Assembly: GCA_032164245.1 (NCBI GenBank)
Contig: JAVMKO010000003.1
Coordinates: forward strand, 83,496,390 to 83,560,389
Direction of reading: 5' to 3'
Source: Sternotherus odoratus
Taxonomy: Eukaryota; Chordata; Testudines; Kinosternidae
DNA: 64,000 bases
Of the stretch, positions 44,001 to 55,429 are shown piece after piece. How positions within the stretch are numbered: the first letter of the stretch is position 1; every line of letters begins with the position of its first letter. The position numbers and the translations under genes are program-made. The notes under the pieces are model-generated. The model searched no databases. It saw only the letters and a list, made by a program, of their open reading frames with translations, and had not been told where the DNA came from.

Positions 44001-47000
44001 AATGCAAAATACTAGGACACAGCACAAATGGCAAAACGTTAGATTTAAAGTTTACCATTTTAATAATCCAAGATGATAGCACAGGTAAGGGACATTTCTT
44101 TAGTCAACATTCATGCAGCCAAATATAACCCTCAGTTAGCCTCCAGTAACTCCACTGAAGTCAATGGGAAAGCAGGGACATTACTGAGGGCAGAATTATG
44201 TGTGATTTTTGTCTAGATAGTGTTTGTTTGTTTTTTAAAGCATACATGTTAGCAGATATATCTTGATATTTTTTCTGAAAAGTTCCTAAAATCTCTGAAG
44301 ACTAAATAGGCAAGTTGTTTTAGAGGGGGCCAGGGAACACACCCGCACAGAGTGTCACATAGATCGAACAGTCAGTCCTGCTATAATGTAAATTATGGAG
44401 GAACTAAGCATTAACCTGAAATGGTTTACTTCACCAAGATACCGATCTACCAGTGACTCACAGGACTCCCAAGATACAGTCTTCTCACAAATAGAATACT
44501 GAAGCCCAGCAAACAGCTAGTGAGCAAAAGAGATGACAAAAGAGGATGATATGTTAAAAGTAAAAGACACACTGTGTAGAGAGGGATTAAATAAGTATCT
44601 CCTGTAACAAGAAATGAATTTTTGGTATGCAGTGCTCGACTTTTTCTGGTTTACAGTTCTGTTCATTTTAACCTAACATTTTTTATGAGTGGAAAAAAAA
44701 GTTTTTCAAAAGCTCGTACTTAGCATACATGGAAGGATGTTTGGAAAGCCGCAATACATTTGGAGTGCAATACTTTGTGACCTTCTCTCTATAATCTCAG
44801 TACAATACAAATTGGTATTTATTTAGGATTGCTTTTACCTTCATCTAAAAAAATTTATATTGTAGAGATGGCTATACAGTGGAATTACAAATGAGCAACA
44901 AAACCTATCTGCCAAACACATATCAGATACTAAATTGAAAACAAATACACACCCCCTTTTCCTACTTTGGCAGTAACTGCAGGGTGCTTATTGCATTCTT
45001 ATTATGTATTACAATTAGACTTCAATCAGCAGAAACACCAACAGGGGCCCAATTCTGCAAACATATACAAAGCTAAGCAAGTGCATGTAAGTAGTCCCAA
45101 TGAAGTCACTGGTGATATGCATGAATATTGACTTCAATAAGACTATGTGCATACATAAAGCTACACAAGTGCACGTTTGCAGGATTAGGGTTTGAACTCA
45201 AATAAATGTGAATTATTGTACCAAAACTGTTTAGCAGATTTTCTAAAGACAACCATTTTTAAAATCAAATAAGGCATAAACATTAGCTAATAGTTTGTTC
45301 CATTAGAAACCAGAATATTGTGTGTGGTTTCAAAATTAAAAGAGGCAGAAACTGAAGTTACTAGTTGTGGTTTTCATTTGTTTTTTGAAGGTTGCAGCAG
45401 TTTTAGGCAGTGATAAACTTTGATGTTAGCATATTATGAACCAATATTTTTTCATTAAAGTTCTACTCTAAGGCAAATTACTTTGAGCTGCTAAATTCTC
45501 TCCTTCAACTCTGCATGGGAATCTCAATATCTATTCTGCTGGCTACGTGCACAGAATGTACTGGTTAGTAGCAGTGTGGGTTCTAAACACGTAGAGAGCA
45601 AAACAGCAGATCTTCTGTGTAGTGCAGAGGGGATAATTTAGCCTTAAATTTACTTCTTACTGATCTCAGCACACATAAACATGGTTCACCATCAGCACTG
45701 TTTGTTTAAAGCCATAAGCATGCATCTCTAGAGAACTTTAGCATGCTATGTGCTATCTGGAATACAGCTAAAAGACAAAACAGAGTGCAAAAGGTTTTGC
45801 TATTAAGAGAAGAGACCAACTGTTATAAAAACAAAACTTTTGATACCAGTCTGGTATCACACTGCTCTCTTGTGGTTAAGTCTATGCAATTCACATACAA
45901 AACTTGAATATATATACACATCAGTTTTCTCCCACACTGCAGAATTTGCTTTATTCAAAGACAACATTTGGTGACTAGATGATCAACACATTCAGTGACC
46001 TGATCCTCAAACATAATTCATTATTTTTGAAGTACTTCTGATATTTCTTGAAGAGGCAGTTGGCCTAACTGGAAATGTAAGCAGAATTACTAACATTGCT
46101 GGCACGAAGGGACAAAGCCACTCTGCATTTCCGAAAGCAAAGGAGGGAGGGGGAAAATCTGCTCCCATAGAAGAGGGAAAACTGCTGCTGGCAGAATTAT
46201 TGAAGGAAATCCTGTACATCAGAAGGAGAGCCACGTGCCATCATTGACTAATACAAATTAAATCTGAACATTTATATAACGTAAGCAAAAAACCTGCTGA
46301 CCACAAACAGAAAAAACAGAGCTAAGTGATGTAAAACCAAATTATTCACCACCAGATTCAAAGTACGGACACATAATTTAACTCTGACATTGAACAAGAG
46401 GAAATCCATGTTAGCCATAACAATCTGCACATTTAGGGGTTACCCAAAATGTACGGTACCTAAAAGTCTTTAGTTTATGCTTTGGTAACAAGCAGCATTT
46501 GAATGTTCAACTATCTTTTAGGTGCCTGTGTGTCAATATGAACGCCAGATGGGGATGTAAATGCCCTAATTTCAGTGCTCACATTTAAAATTTGGGATTA
46601 TGGAGCCTTCTAAATTATTAAAATTGACTTTTGATAGATTGAATCCTATGCAAAATATAGATGTGAAAAGCAAATAAAAAAGCCTATACTAAATATAAAA
46701 CAATTTAGCAACTGGTTAAAAGTTTATCCGTAATGAGAAAAGTAAAATGTATCTGAAGCACAAATATTTAACTGTCTGGATTATTTATTAAATGAAAAAA
46801 TGGACTAAATATATTGATGTGTTATGACACCAGTGGAACAATCACTCCCCCTCCCTTAACTACTAGCCATTCAAACAATCTTTTAAAATGATTGCAAGCC
46901 TAAACAGCCTGAAACTAAAATACCACAACATACGGTGTGTAGAAACCACCAAACAGTTCATAAACACTAGGAGCGGAAATCTTTTTTCTGACACTGCCAG

Positions 47001-47092
47001 ATTGTGCCCTTCACATTTAATTTGTCACTCAATTTGACAACCACAAGGGCAAGAAACATCATCTCCTAGAAGATTTACAAACAGAATTGTTT
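41001..47092. other. Intergenic, no supported gene
   Basis: Six kilobases without a recognisable exon. 41250-42450 is relatively GC-rich with C-rich tracts and overlapping open frames that look compositional. 42500-47090 is AT-rich. A short foldback unit is noted at 45045-45193. Confidence 0.55.
45045..45193. repeat. Possible short foldback MITE
   Basis: Left CCCAATTCTGCAAAC and right GTTTGCAGGATTAGGG form imperfect inverted ends; GTGCATG / GTGCACG and GAAGTCACT / GACTTCAAT motifs repeat inside. Superfamily unknown. Confidence 0.4.
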
Positions 47093-47093
47093 T

Positions 47094-47160
<67 letters not shown>
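47093..47160. repeat. Compound (TA)n(CA)n microsatellite
   Basis: About 23 TA units with one TG interruption at 47112-47113, passing directly into about 11 CA units. Confidence 0.98.
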
Positions 47161-47957
47161 TTTAATCCATACACAGCTCTTTTCACATACACTGAGCTAC
47201 TCTATCTCCAAATGCCTGCATTGTATACGTTCTCTCCTTATCTTTACAATCTCTCTCCCATACATCTTTGGTTCTTGCCTTTCTTTGCCACACTGATTTG
47301 TGGCAATTTATAGCAATTTTGGTTCAATACTGCAACAACTGAAACAATTATGAAAATGAAGGCAAATTTTCCTCTTCATACTACAGTAATTTTTGGCAGC
47401 TGTCATATCCACTATAATTAAAGAGGCAAAACTCTTTCCAATCTAAATCCTTGGATCTAAATTGGAAAATTTATCTTTAATCACCCAACTTTTCTTCTAA
47501 CACAAAAGTCTACAGATCTATTTTTCCCCTGCTTTCATCTCCCTGGAGACAGAGACAGACCTGTCAAACAAGGCAAGCTAGAAGCCGAGACACCACTGAA
47601 AACCCAGCCAGTTCAGCATAATCATGCTAGCTAGAAGGAGGCAGAGGTTTTCCTGTGGTATCTCCTCTGTCTCTTAGGCCTTAAGCTATTTTTTCTGCCC
47701 CTTACCACATAATACTCCCTCCTGTAATTCTTAGTTCTTCCAGTGGAGTGCCAGTAAGCATCTGCCATGACAGCCGCTACTAACGAACACTTTCGCGAAC
47801 TGACTGCCAATCCAAAGAATTTTTTATATTTGAGGGAGACAGTGAGCAATAGAGACTGACAATACCAGCATGGCTCTAGCAAATGAGGAGTTAGCAGCAG
47901 AAAGGCTGCTGATGTGACTTTTTTTTTTTTTAATTGTTCTGCAGGGTTGGTCTGATA
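47161..47957. other. Intergenic, nothing recognised
   Basis: Contains an 83-codon - strand open frame (47631-47882) with no recognisable similarity; not called as a gene. Confidence 0.5.
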
Positions 47958-48258
47958 CAGGGGTCGGCAGCCTTTCAGAAGTGATGTGCCGAGTCACCAT
48001 TTATTCACTCTAATTTAAGATTTTGTGTGCCGGTAATATATTTTAACATCTTTAGAAGGTCTCTTTCTATAAATCTATAATATATAACTAAACTATTGTT
48101 GTATGTAAAGTAAATAAAGTTTTTAAAATGTTTAAGAAGCTTCATTTACAATTAAATTAAAATGCAGAGCCCCCCCCAGACTGGTGGCCAGGACCCAGGC
48201 ATTGAAAATCAGCTCACATACCACCTTTGGCATGAGTGTCATAGGTTGCCTACCCCTG
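47958..48258. mobile_element. hAT-type element, copy 2 (CAGGGGTCGGCAG family)
   Basis: Same family as 20685-21271: left end CAGGGGTCGGCAGCC, right end GGTTGCCTACCCCTG, with a nearly identical AT-rich half. The GC-rich core is reduced to about 35 bp here, against about 250 bp in copy 1. Confidence 0.8.
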
Positions 48259-48388
48259 GGATAGATCAGCTGCAGGAGGCAGAACAAATGGGCTGGTTCT
48301 TCAGGTGTGTAGACACTCCCAACTTGTCCAGAGTGATAGGTCTGGTTCTGCCTTCAAGGAGCTCCATATAAGAGTAAAATCCACAGTA

Positions 48389-48871
48389 CAGTAAAACCTC
48401 GATTTAACGGACCTCGATTTAATGGACTTCGGATGCAACGGACAAAATTTCTGATCCATATCAGACCGCGACCCCTCCCGGCTGCGGCCCCGGTCCCCTT
48501 CGCAGGCGGCTGGCTGCTGGCTCCCAGCTGCTGCCCCGGTCCCAGCCGCTGGCGGGCTGGCTGCCGGCTCCCGTCCGGGAGCCGGCAGCGGGCAGGCTGG
48601 CTGCCGGCTCCCAGCTGCTGCCCGGGTCCCAGCAGCGAGCGGGCTGGCTGCCGGCTCCCGGCTGCCGCCCGGGTCCCAGCAGCAGGCGGGCTGGCTGCCG
48701 GCTCCCGCCCGGGTCCCGGCAGCGGGCGGACTGCGGAGGTGCCGCCCTGACCCTGTGGCAGGTGGGCTGCTGTTCCGAGAGCTCGTTTTTTTTTTATTAT
48801 TAAATAATGGACTTTTTGATTTAACGGACACCCCCTCGCCCGAATTAGTCCATTAAATGGAGGTTTTACTG
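48389..48871. mobile_element. Tigger/pogo-like MITE with GC minisatellite core
   Basis: Left end CAGTAAAACCTCGATTTAAC, right end reverse-complemented CAGTAAAACCTCCATTTAAT, TA on both sides (48387-48388, 48872-48873). AT-rich ends enclose about 300 bp of GC-rich tandem sequence with a unit near 47 bp (GGGCTGGCTGCCGGCTCCC...). Confidence 0.8.
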
Positions 48872-48873
48872 TA

Positions 48874-50695
48874 ATGGATCTGCAGACAGTCTCTGGAAAA
48901 GCAATCTAAGCACTCACCTTTTGAGCTGAAGTTTGCCATGCTTGAGCTGTCCCAAGTGATGTTTTGTATTTGAAAGCATGAGAAAAATTCTTAAGTGTTT
49001 TCTGGGATCATGAAGGTTAATATATATATTGTACTCAGAGTAAGAAACTCGCACCTTTTTAATGTGGGGCGCTGATTAAAAATATGGTTGAACTTTGGAA
49101 CTTGGTATATTAGTATTGCTTACTTCATTCCTTTTGAAATGCAGAACTGAGCGTATGCTAAAGTTCTACTGTTTGTGTATTTAAGGGCAACTTGGGTGCC
49201 CAGCCAAGTACTTCAATTGGTTACTGAGAAAATCCACAGTGGGAGGATCAATTCCCTTCTTGTTTCTGCATGGCCACGAAAGGAGTGAAAGTGTTCCAGA
49301 GAGGTCAATGATTCAACAGAAGCATAATGGTTGTAGCAACCATCATGTCGCCTCTCTAGGGCCAGGGATAGGATACTGGGAGGAAGAGTGAAAGTCTGTT
49401 CAGCCGATCATCCAGCCTCACTCCTTCACTGGCTTGCTACTACCCTACTTCCAAATACCAACTGTATAGAAAACCTCTATTCTCTACACTTTATGAGATG
49501 GCAAATTTTGTTTCCCTTTGCACAGCAGAACCACACTAGTTCTACTGCCAAGGGCTCCCTCTTACACACTCGCAGACATGAAGAAAGAACTGATACCTTC
49601 TGCTGAATGATGTATACATGCAGGTAGTTTATTGTGCAGCTACTCATCACACTATGTTGCTGTAGCAGGAGGTGATGAAGCATGACATACTTTAAACTAG
49701 GAGCAATACCAGCAAAATCCTCTAATGTGAATATAGTTATACAGGTGCTTAAACAGGCATAGCTTATTCTGATTCAGCATAAGCTATAATGGTATAAACA
49801 GAGTTGTATCTTTGCAACTACACCTGCAATAGAGTTTTTACCTGCAAAACTTGGTTCTTGAAAGACTTTAAAATTGGGCATTCTCACAGGTATAGTACAT
49901 GAAACAGCCTCAATGGGGGAAGGATAAGAACAGCATGGTGATCTAGATTAATTTTCTTGATAAACTGGTGCCTCCTTGTCACTAGAGTTCTGGTGTTCAT
50001 TGTTGCTATAACCCGAATAGGAAAATGATGACAAATCTGAGAACTAAGAGTAGGTGATCTACAAGGATTCCCCATAAACTGCGAGTGTACTTGTCCTGAA
50101 AACTATGGGTATTGAGACCATGACTAAGTTTCAGAACAAATGGGTAAGATATATACATCTCATCTGGGGGGAGGGAAGCAAATAGAATGACGTTCTTGTA
50201 TATTGCCTTCTGAGTTTTTTCTTGCTGAATTGCTCTTCTCTTAGGTAGTGGGATGGAATTTGAAGAAGAATCAGAAGACTAAAACCCCTCCATTGATGAG
50301 GTAATAATTGAAGACTAAAAAAAGTGTGGTTTCTATACTCAGTCCCACTGTCATGTTGATGAAGAGAACTTTCATTATAGGTATCTTGGATACTTTTTGA
50401 GTAAGAGATTTTGATGGTACAGAACTAGTAGTCTCTAATAATGAAACTCAGGCTCCTAAGTTTCAGGGAGGATACAAATGAGCTTTTTGGAGCTGTGAAA
50501 TACTAATCAAAGGACACCTGTGCTGATGGATCTGTAGCCTCTTCTGCTTAATAGACACTGCCAGGAGAGATATTTCAACCACAAGATTTCAACAAATATA
50601 GGACTGGGGCAGACTGTGATTGGTGGACTGGTGCAGAGTTAGATGGTGCTGGTAATTTCTTTCCCACAGACATAGTATGCTCATCTCTCTGTTCT
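48874..50695. other. Intergenic, nothing firmly recognised
   Basis: AT-rich sequence. The part from about 50200 may belong to the DIRS-like relic that follows, but no motif supports a boundary. Confidence 0.45.
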
Positions 50696-51216
50696 CTATG
50701 TCAATATGGCACTGAAGGCTCTTTTTCTCAGTACAGTACTCAAGTTTTTCTGCATGGTGTCATTTATTCTTTTGAGGAAGCTCTTCCGCCTCCAGTCACT
50801 GGATTTAGTGAGCGGTGATTCAGAGGCTGGATCTCTCACTTCCCGGCCAACAGGGGTCCCTGTCTGCTCTGAAAGCATTTGCGAGTTCTTTTTGAGCTTA
50901 GAGTCATGCTCCTGGGCATTGCAGCACTGGCAGGTTGAGTTTGCAGTGAACTCTCTGAGCTTTATCATCGTTCAGGATCTGACAAAGCCCTAATGGACTT
51001 TTCCATGAGAAAAAGCTTTAACCTGGAGCATTTCTCCTTTTGTTGGCACTTAAAAGAGCCACCAGAAATCTCACACTTTGCCACAATGTGTTCTTCACCC
51101 AGACACCAAAGACGTTTGTCATGAGAGTCTATTAAGAGAATAGTCTTCCCTCCCTCCCTGCCGATAAGAGAGGCATAATTTAAAGTCTGTTGGATCTTGA
51201 TTCTTCTGTACCTCAA
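50696..51216 (-). pseudogene. Possible DIRS gag-like relic
   Basis: Two - strand frames. The upstream one (50965-51216) contains DSHDKRLWCLGEEHIVAKCE, a C..H..C knuckle-like cluster followed by a basic stretch, as in the gag-like proteins of DIRS elements. The downstream frame is Ser/Lys-rich. GAGTGGAATCCAC-type terminal sequence near 51505 supports a DIRS context. No recombinase part is seen here. Confidence 0.4.
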
Positions 51217-51864
51217 TGGGAACTCTGCAACAATTTAAAAATTTCTGGGTTTAGTTAGCATTACCTTTAAATATAGTTAGTGTAACTTTTTAAAATTAAG
51301 GACTATCCTAATTACTAAGTAACAAAAACAAAAGAACATTAATGCTGTTCCAACTGTTCTGTCTAGATGAAAAAGTGTCAGTCGGGGCTGCTGCACTTTT
51401 TATGCCCTCAGAAGGGGGAGCCTGAGGCCTTGAACGCATGACTCCTGCTGGACATTATTACTAAGAAAGTTCTAAACTACTGCACTAGGGCACCCACACA
51501 GCATGAGTGGAATCCACCTGGGAAGGACTCAAAGAATCAGGATACTTTAGAGGGATTGGTACATGGCTCTTGACTTCAATATCGAACCCGCTGTTTGAAG
51601 TATAATGTACAGTGGTAGTAGAAGATGGGTTGCCCTGCAGGAAACACTGGACAGCCTCTGAAAAGTGTCCGCAAAGCACTGTTGCTGATAGGTGGAATTT
51701 CTCTGTCTGAAGCAGTGAAGTAAACAGGGCTTCATTATGCTGTGTTGTCTAAGGCACAGCCTACGGCATACCCTATGGACATAAAGACTTGTAACCATCT
51801 GTTTTTCCAATAGGTCAGACCCATTCTCTGAACTAAGGTTTTCTATTGATAGCAGCTGTATAAC

Positions 51865-52286
51865 TAGGGCCCTAACAAATTCACAGGCAGTGAAATCTGG
51901 TTTTGTGTACCTTATATATACTAAAAGTATACAAGAATGCACAGCACTGCCTTCAGAGTTGGGCAGTCAGCAACTAATGCTCTCCGACCACCCTACTCTG
52001 AAGGCAGCACAGAACAAAGGGTAGTAATACCGTGACAACCTCCCCCCCCACACACACACTCACAATAGCCTTGCAACTCCTTATTGGGTCAGAACCCCCA
52101 GTCTGAGAAATGCTGAGTGCCAAGGGCTTTACGTGTTTATATTTTGCTGTTTTAAAATACATATTCATGTTGTTAAAACACCGTGAAATTTAAGATTTAA
52201 ATATCTGAAACTGTGAAATTCAAGATTTTTAAAATGCTATAACTGTGAAATTTATGAAAATGGACCATGAATTTGGTAGGGCCCTA
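51865..52286. mobile_element. hAT-type element (TAGGGCCCTA ends)
   Basis: Left end TAGGGCCCTAACAAATTCAC, right end reverse-complemented TAGGGCCCTACCAAATTCAT. Flanks TGTATAAC (51857-51864) and TGTATAAA (52287-52294) agree at seven of eight positions. An internal inverted repeat CTGCCTTCAGAGTTGGG / CCCTACTCTGAAGGCAG has one mismatch in 17. Confidence 0.8.
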
Positions 52287-52595
52287 TGTATAAACCTATG
52301 ATCTTGGTGTAGCCCTACAATCTTTTAGGGCTTAGGAAGGTGCAGGTATGGGAAAGCACTAAATCTATGAGAAGGACTCTTTCTTAGCAAAGTTCAGAGG
52401 ATGATATCAACCTTTTGACAGTATAGACAGTTACAAGCTTTTATTCCCCAAAGGGGCGACTACAGGTTGTGCCACAGAAAACCCAGCACAACAACGCAGC
52501 AGAATCCACTGGGACTATGCCTGTTCTCTGCATGTCTTTGTTTTACCCCTTCTCCCCCGCTGCCCAAGGACATATGGGGCTGGTCTCCACTATGA

Positions 52596-52622
52596 CTTAA
52601 CGTCGACTTTAGCGACGTTAAG
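52596..52622. repeat. Subterminal palindrome of the Harbinger element
   Basis: CTTAACGTCG (52596-52605) and its exact reverse complement (52613-52622) separated by 7 nt, 20 bp inside the left end. Subterminal repeats often bind the Myb-like partner or the transposase; that role is inferred here. Confidence 0.95.
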
Positions 52623-52768
52623 TTGACATAAATCTGCACACTTCCTCACATGGCCGCCATTTGCGTCAATTTAAAGGGACCTCAGAATCGATTTCTGTAC
52701 TCCTCCCTAACAAGGGGAGTAGCTCTGAAATCGACCTCTCTGGGTTGACTGTGGGCTAGTGAGGACGC

Positions 52769-54935
52769 ATGTCAACGCTATTGGCCTCCGGGAGCTGTCC
52801 CACAATGTTCCATTCTGACCGCGCTGGACAGCACTCACAATGCTCCACTGTGACCGCTCTGGACAGCACTCTCAACTCGCTGCTCTGGCCAGGTAGACAG
52901 GAAAAGCCCTGGGAACATTTGAATTTCATTTCCTGTTTGGCCAGCGTGGCCAGCTCAACTGCACAGGTCAGTCGCCATTCAGAGAAATCAGCAGCACAAG
53001 CCACCAGGCAGAACTCATCAGCACACGAGACCAACCCTCGGAAAAGAGCTCCAGCATGGTCCACGCCAGAGGTGTTGGATCTGATCACTATCTGGGGAGA
53101 TGAATCCGTGATGTCAGAACTCCATTCCAACAAACGGAATGCCAACACATTTGCCAGAGTCTCCAAGGCCATGCTGGAAAGGGGCCACAACAGGGACGCC
53201 CAACAGTGCCGCGTGAAAATTAAGGCGCTGAGGCAAGCATTCCATAAAACAAAAGAGGCAAACGGACGCTCTGGGGGCACCGCTGCGGACATGCCGGTTC
53301 TACAATTACCTGAATCAAATACTGGGGGGGCCCCCCACCACCATCGCACCAATGTCCATGGACTCCACCAATGGGTTACTCCTGAGGCATGAGGATTCGG
53401 CTGACGACAAAACAGATGAGGAAGACGATACCATGCAGCAGCAGGCAAGGGGAGAAAGCCTGTTACCAGACAGCCAGGATCTGTTTATCATGCTGGATCC
53501 AATACCCTCCCAATCCTCCCAAGGTGGTACCCCAGAACTAGACGTCGGTGAGGGTACCGCTGGTGAGTGTCCTGTTAGGGATAAGGCATGACTTAAAAGG
53601 AAGCATTTATTAATGAGTAACTTGCCCTGAGCACGCATGACTAGTCCAGCTACTGGAAAAGTCTGTTAATGTATTCGGGGATGGAGCGGAAATCCTCCAG
53701 AGCCAGTTTCATGAAGCTCTCTGCAGATAACGCTGAACCTTTCTCAGGAGGTTTCCGGGGAGAGCAGCTTTATTTCATCCTCCATGGTAGGACACTCTCC
53801 CATGCCGGGCTAGTGGCAAGTAGTCTGGTATCATAGCATAACAAAGCATGGCAGCATATGGTCCCGATGCTTGCTGGCATTCCAGCAGCATCCATTCTCT
53901 ATCTCTCTGTGTGATCCTCAGCAGAGTGATATCGTTCACGGTAGCCTGTTTGAAATACGGGACTATAAGTAGGAGACAGTCATTTACAGACATTCCCACT
54001 GGGCTGCTCACATATGTAGCTGTAAAGAAACCCCCCACCCATTAGCCCAACTAGCGTGTGTGTGGTTGGGGGGGTGGGGGTGGGGAGACGAGTAATCACA
54101 CTGGGCGGCTCGCGGTTCACTTGCAGGGAGCCTCCATGCTAGCGGCCATGCGGTGGGGGTGGGGTGGTTAGTATAGGAAAGGAGAGCGCTGCTGTAAAGA
54201 ATGTGGATGACACTGAAAGAATATGGCTTACCATGGCTGCCTGCATGGTGATTTGTTGCCTGGCCTTGGCTGAGGGTGTGTGATCTGCTGTCTTTACAGG
54301 AAAGCTACTCAATTTAAGGTGCAAAATGTGACCTTGTACAGAAAGCCTGTGTGCTCTGTGAATAATTTGTTTCACTGTGAAAGACTATTCCAATTGTTTT
54401 GTAAAATGTATCTTTCTTATAACCTTGTCTCCCTTTTTTCCTCCCGCCCGCAGCTGCCGCTAATGCCTCGGTCCTCCCCCGATCATGCCCATCTCAGAGG
54501 ATAGCGCATATAAGAAAGAGAAAACAACTGACACAGGATGAGATGTTCTCAGAACTTATGCAGTCCTCCCACACTGAAGGAGCTCGGCAGACTGCATGGA
54601 GAGAAACATTTTTAGAGCCCCAGAATACATGGAGGCAAAGCCTTTCAGAGTTGAGGCAAAGCATTAGAGAGTCCAGGGCAGCAGTAGCAGCACGGGAGGC
54701 GAGATGGCAGGAGCGCGAAGAAAGGAGGATGGATGCAATGCTGCGAATAATGGAGGATCAAAGTGACATGCTCCGCTGTCTGGTGGAACTTCAGCAGGAC
54801 CAAAGATTGCCTCTGCAGCCCCTGTCTAACCACCTCCCCAAGTTCCATAGCCTCCCCACGTGGGGGGAGGGGGGGGAGAGGAGGGAGGCTGCAGGGACTG
54901 ACCCACTCTACCCCACAAGACAGCACGAGCACTAG
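52769..54935 (+). pseudogene. Harbinger Myb/SANT-like DNA-binding protein, frameshifted
   Basis: The first segment encodes a trihelix-type Myb/SANT domain (KRAPAWSTPEVLDLITIWGD ... DAQQCRVKIKALRQAF) about 90-160 codons in. A one-base shift at the G run near 53271-53275 moves the frame; the shifted frame reads CRFYNYLNQILGG, then an acidic stretch and LLPDSQDLFIMLDPIP. A putative intron 53563-54453 (GTGAGT...CCCGCAG) joins in phase to IAHIRKRKQLTQDEMFSELM and a coiled-coil-like Arg/Glu-rich C-terminus. A second shift near 54830 spoils the end. In this superfamily the Myb-like protein brings the nuclease to DNA. Non-functional as it stands. Confidence 0.85.
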
Positions 54936-55429
54936 AAGGCTGACTTTCTCAAAAAAGTTTTAAAATGTGCTGTGTCTTTGTCCTCCCACTCCCCTCATCA
55001 ACCACCCCCGACTGCTGGTTTCCCTCCTCACTCACCTCTTCTGGGCTACCTTGCCAGTCATCCCCTGTGTTTGTGAAGAATCATTAAAGAATGCATGATT
55101 TGTAAAAAAGGTGATTTTATTTCCTCTGCAAGCGTGGGCAGGAGGGGAGGGAGAGGGTGCAAAGGCAGCAGGCTTAACACTGAGCAGAGCAAGGGAGCGG
55201 GTTTTCAACAGCTCTAGGGGGCCGGAGGGCAGCAGGCTTAACGCTGAGCAGAGAAAGGAAGCGGGTTTTGAACGGCATTTTGCCCACTCACAAAACTGGT
55301 TTTCAAGGCATCTCTGAGGCGCAGCGCATCCTGGTGCGCTCTTCTACTTGCCCTGGTGTCTGGTTGCTGGCAAGTAGCGGACAGGACATTTGCCTCTGCC
55401 CCCCCCCCCCCCAACCATAAACACCTCCC

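Noticed and set aside
47631..47882. 83-codon - strand frame
   Set aside because: No recognisable motif and no neighbouring exon signals.
52769..54935. Could be a host Myb/SANT gene (MSANTD or NAIF1 type)
   Set aside because: Position within the Harbinger ends and the shared element layout explain it; frame is broken twice.
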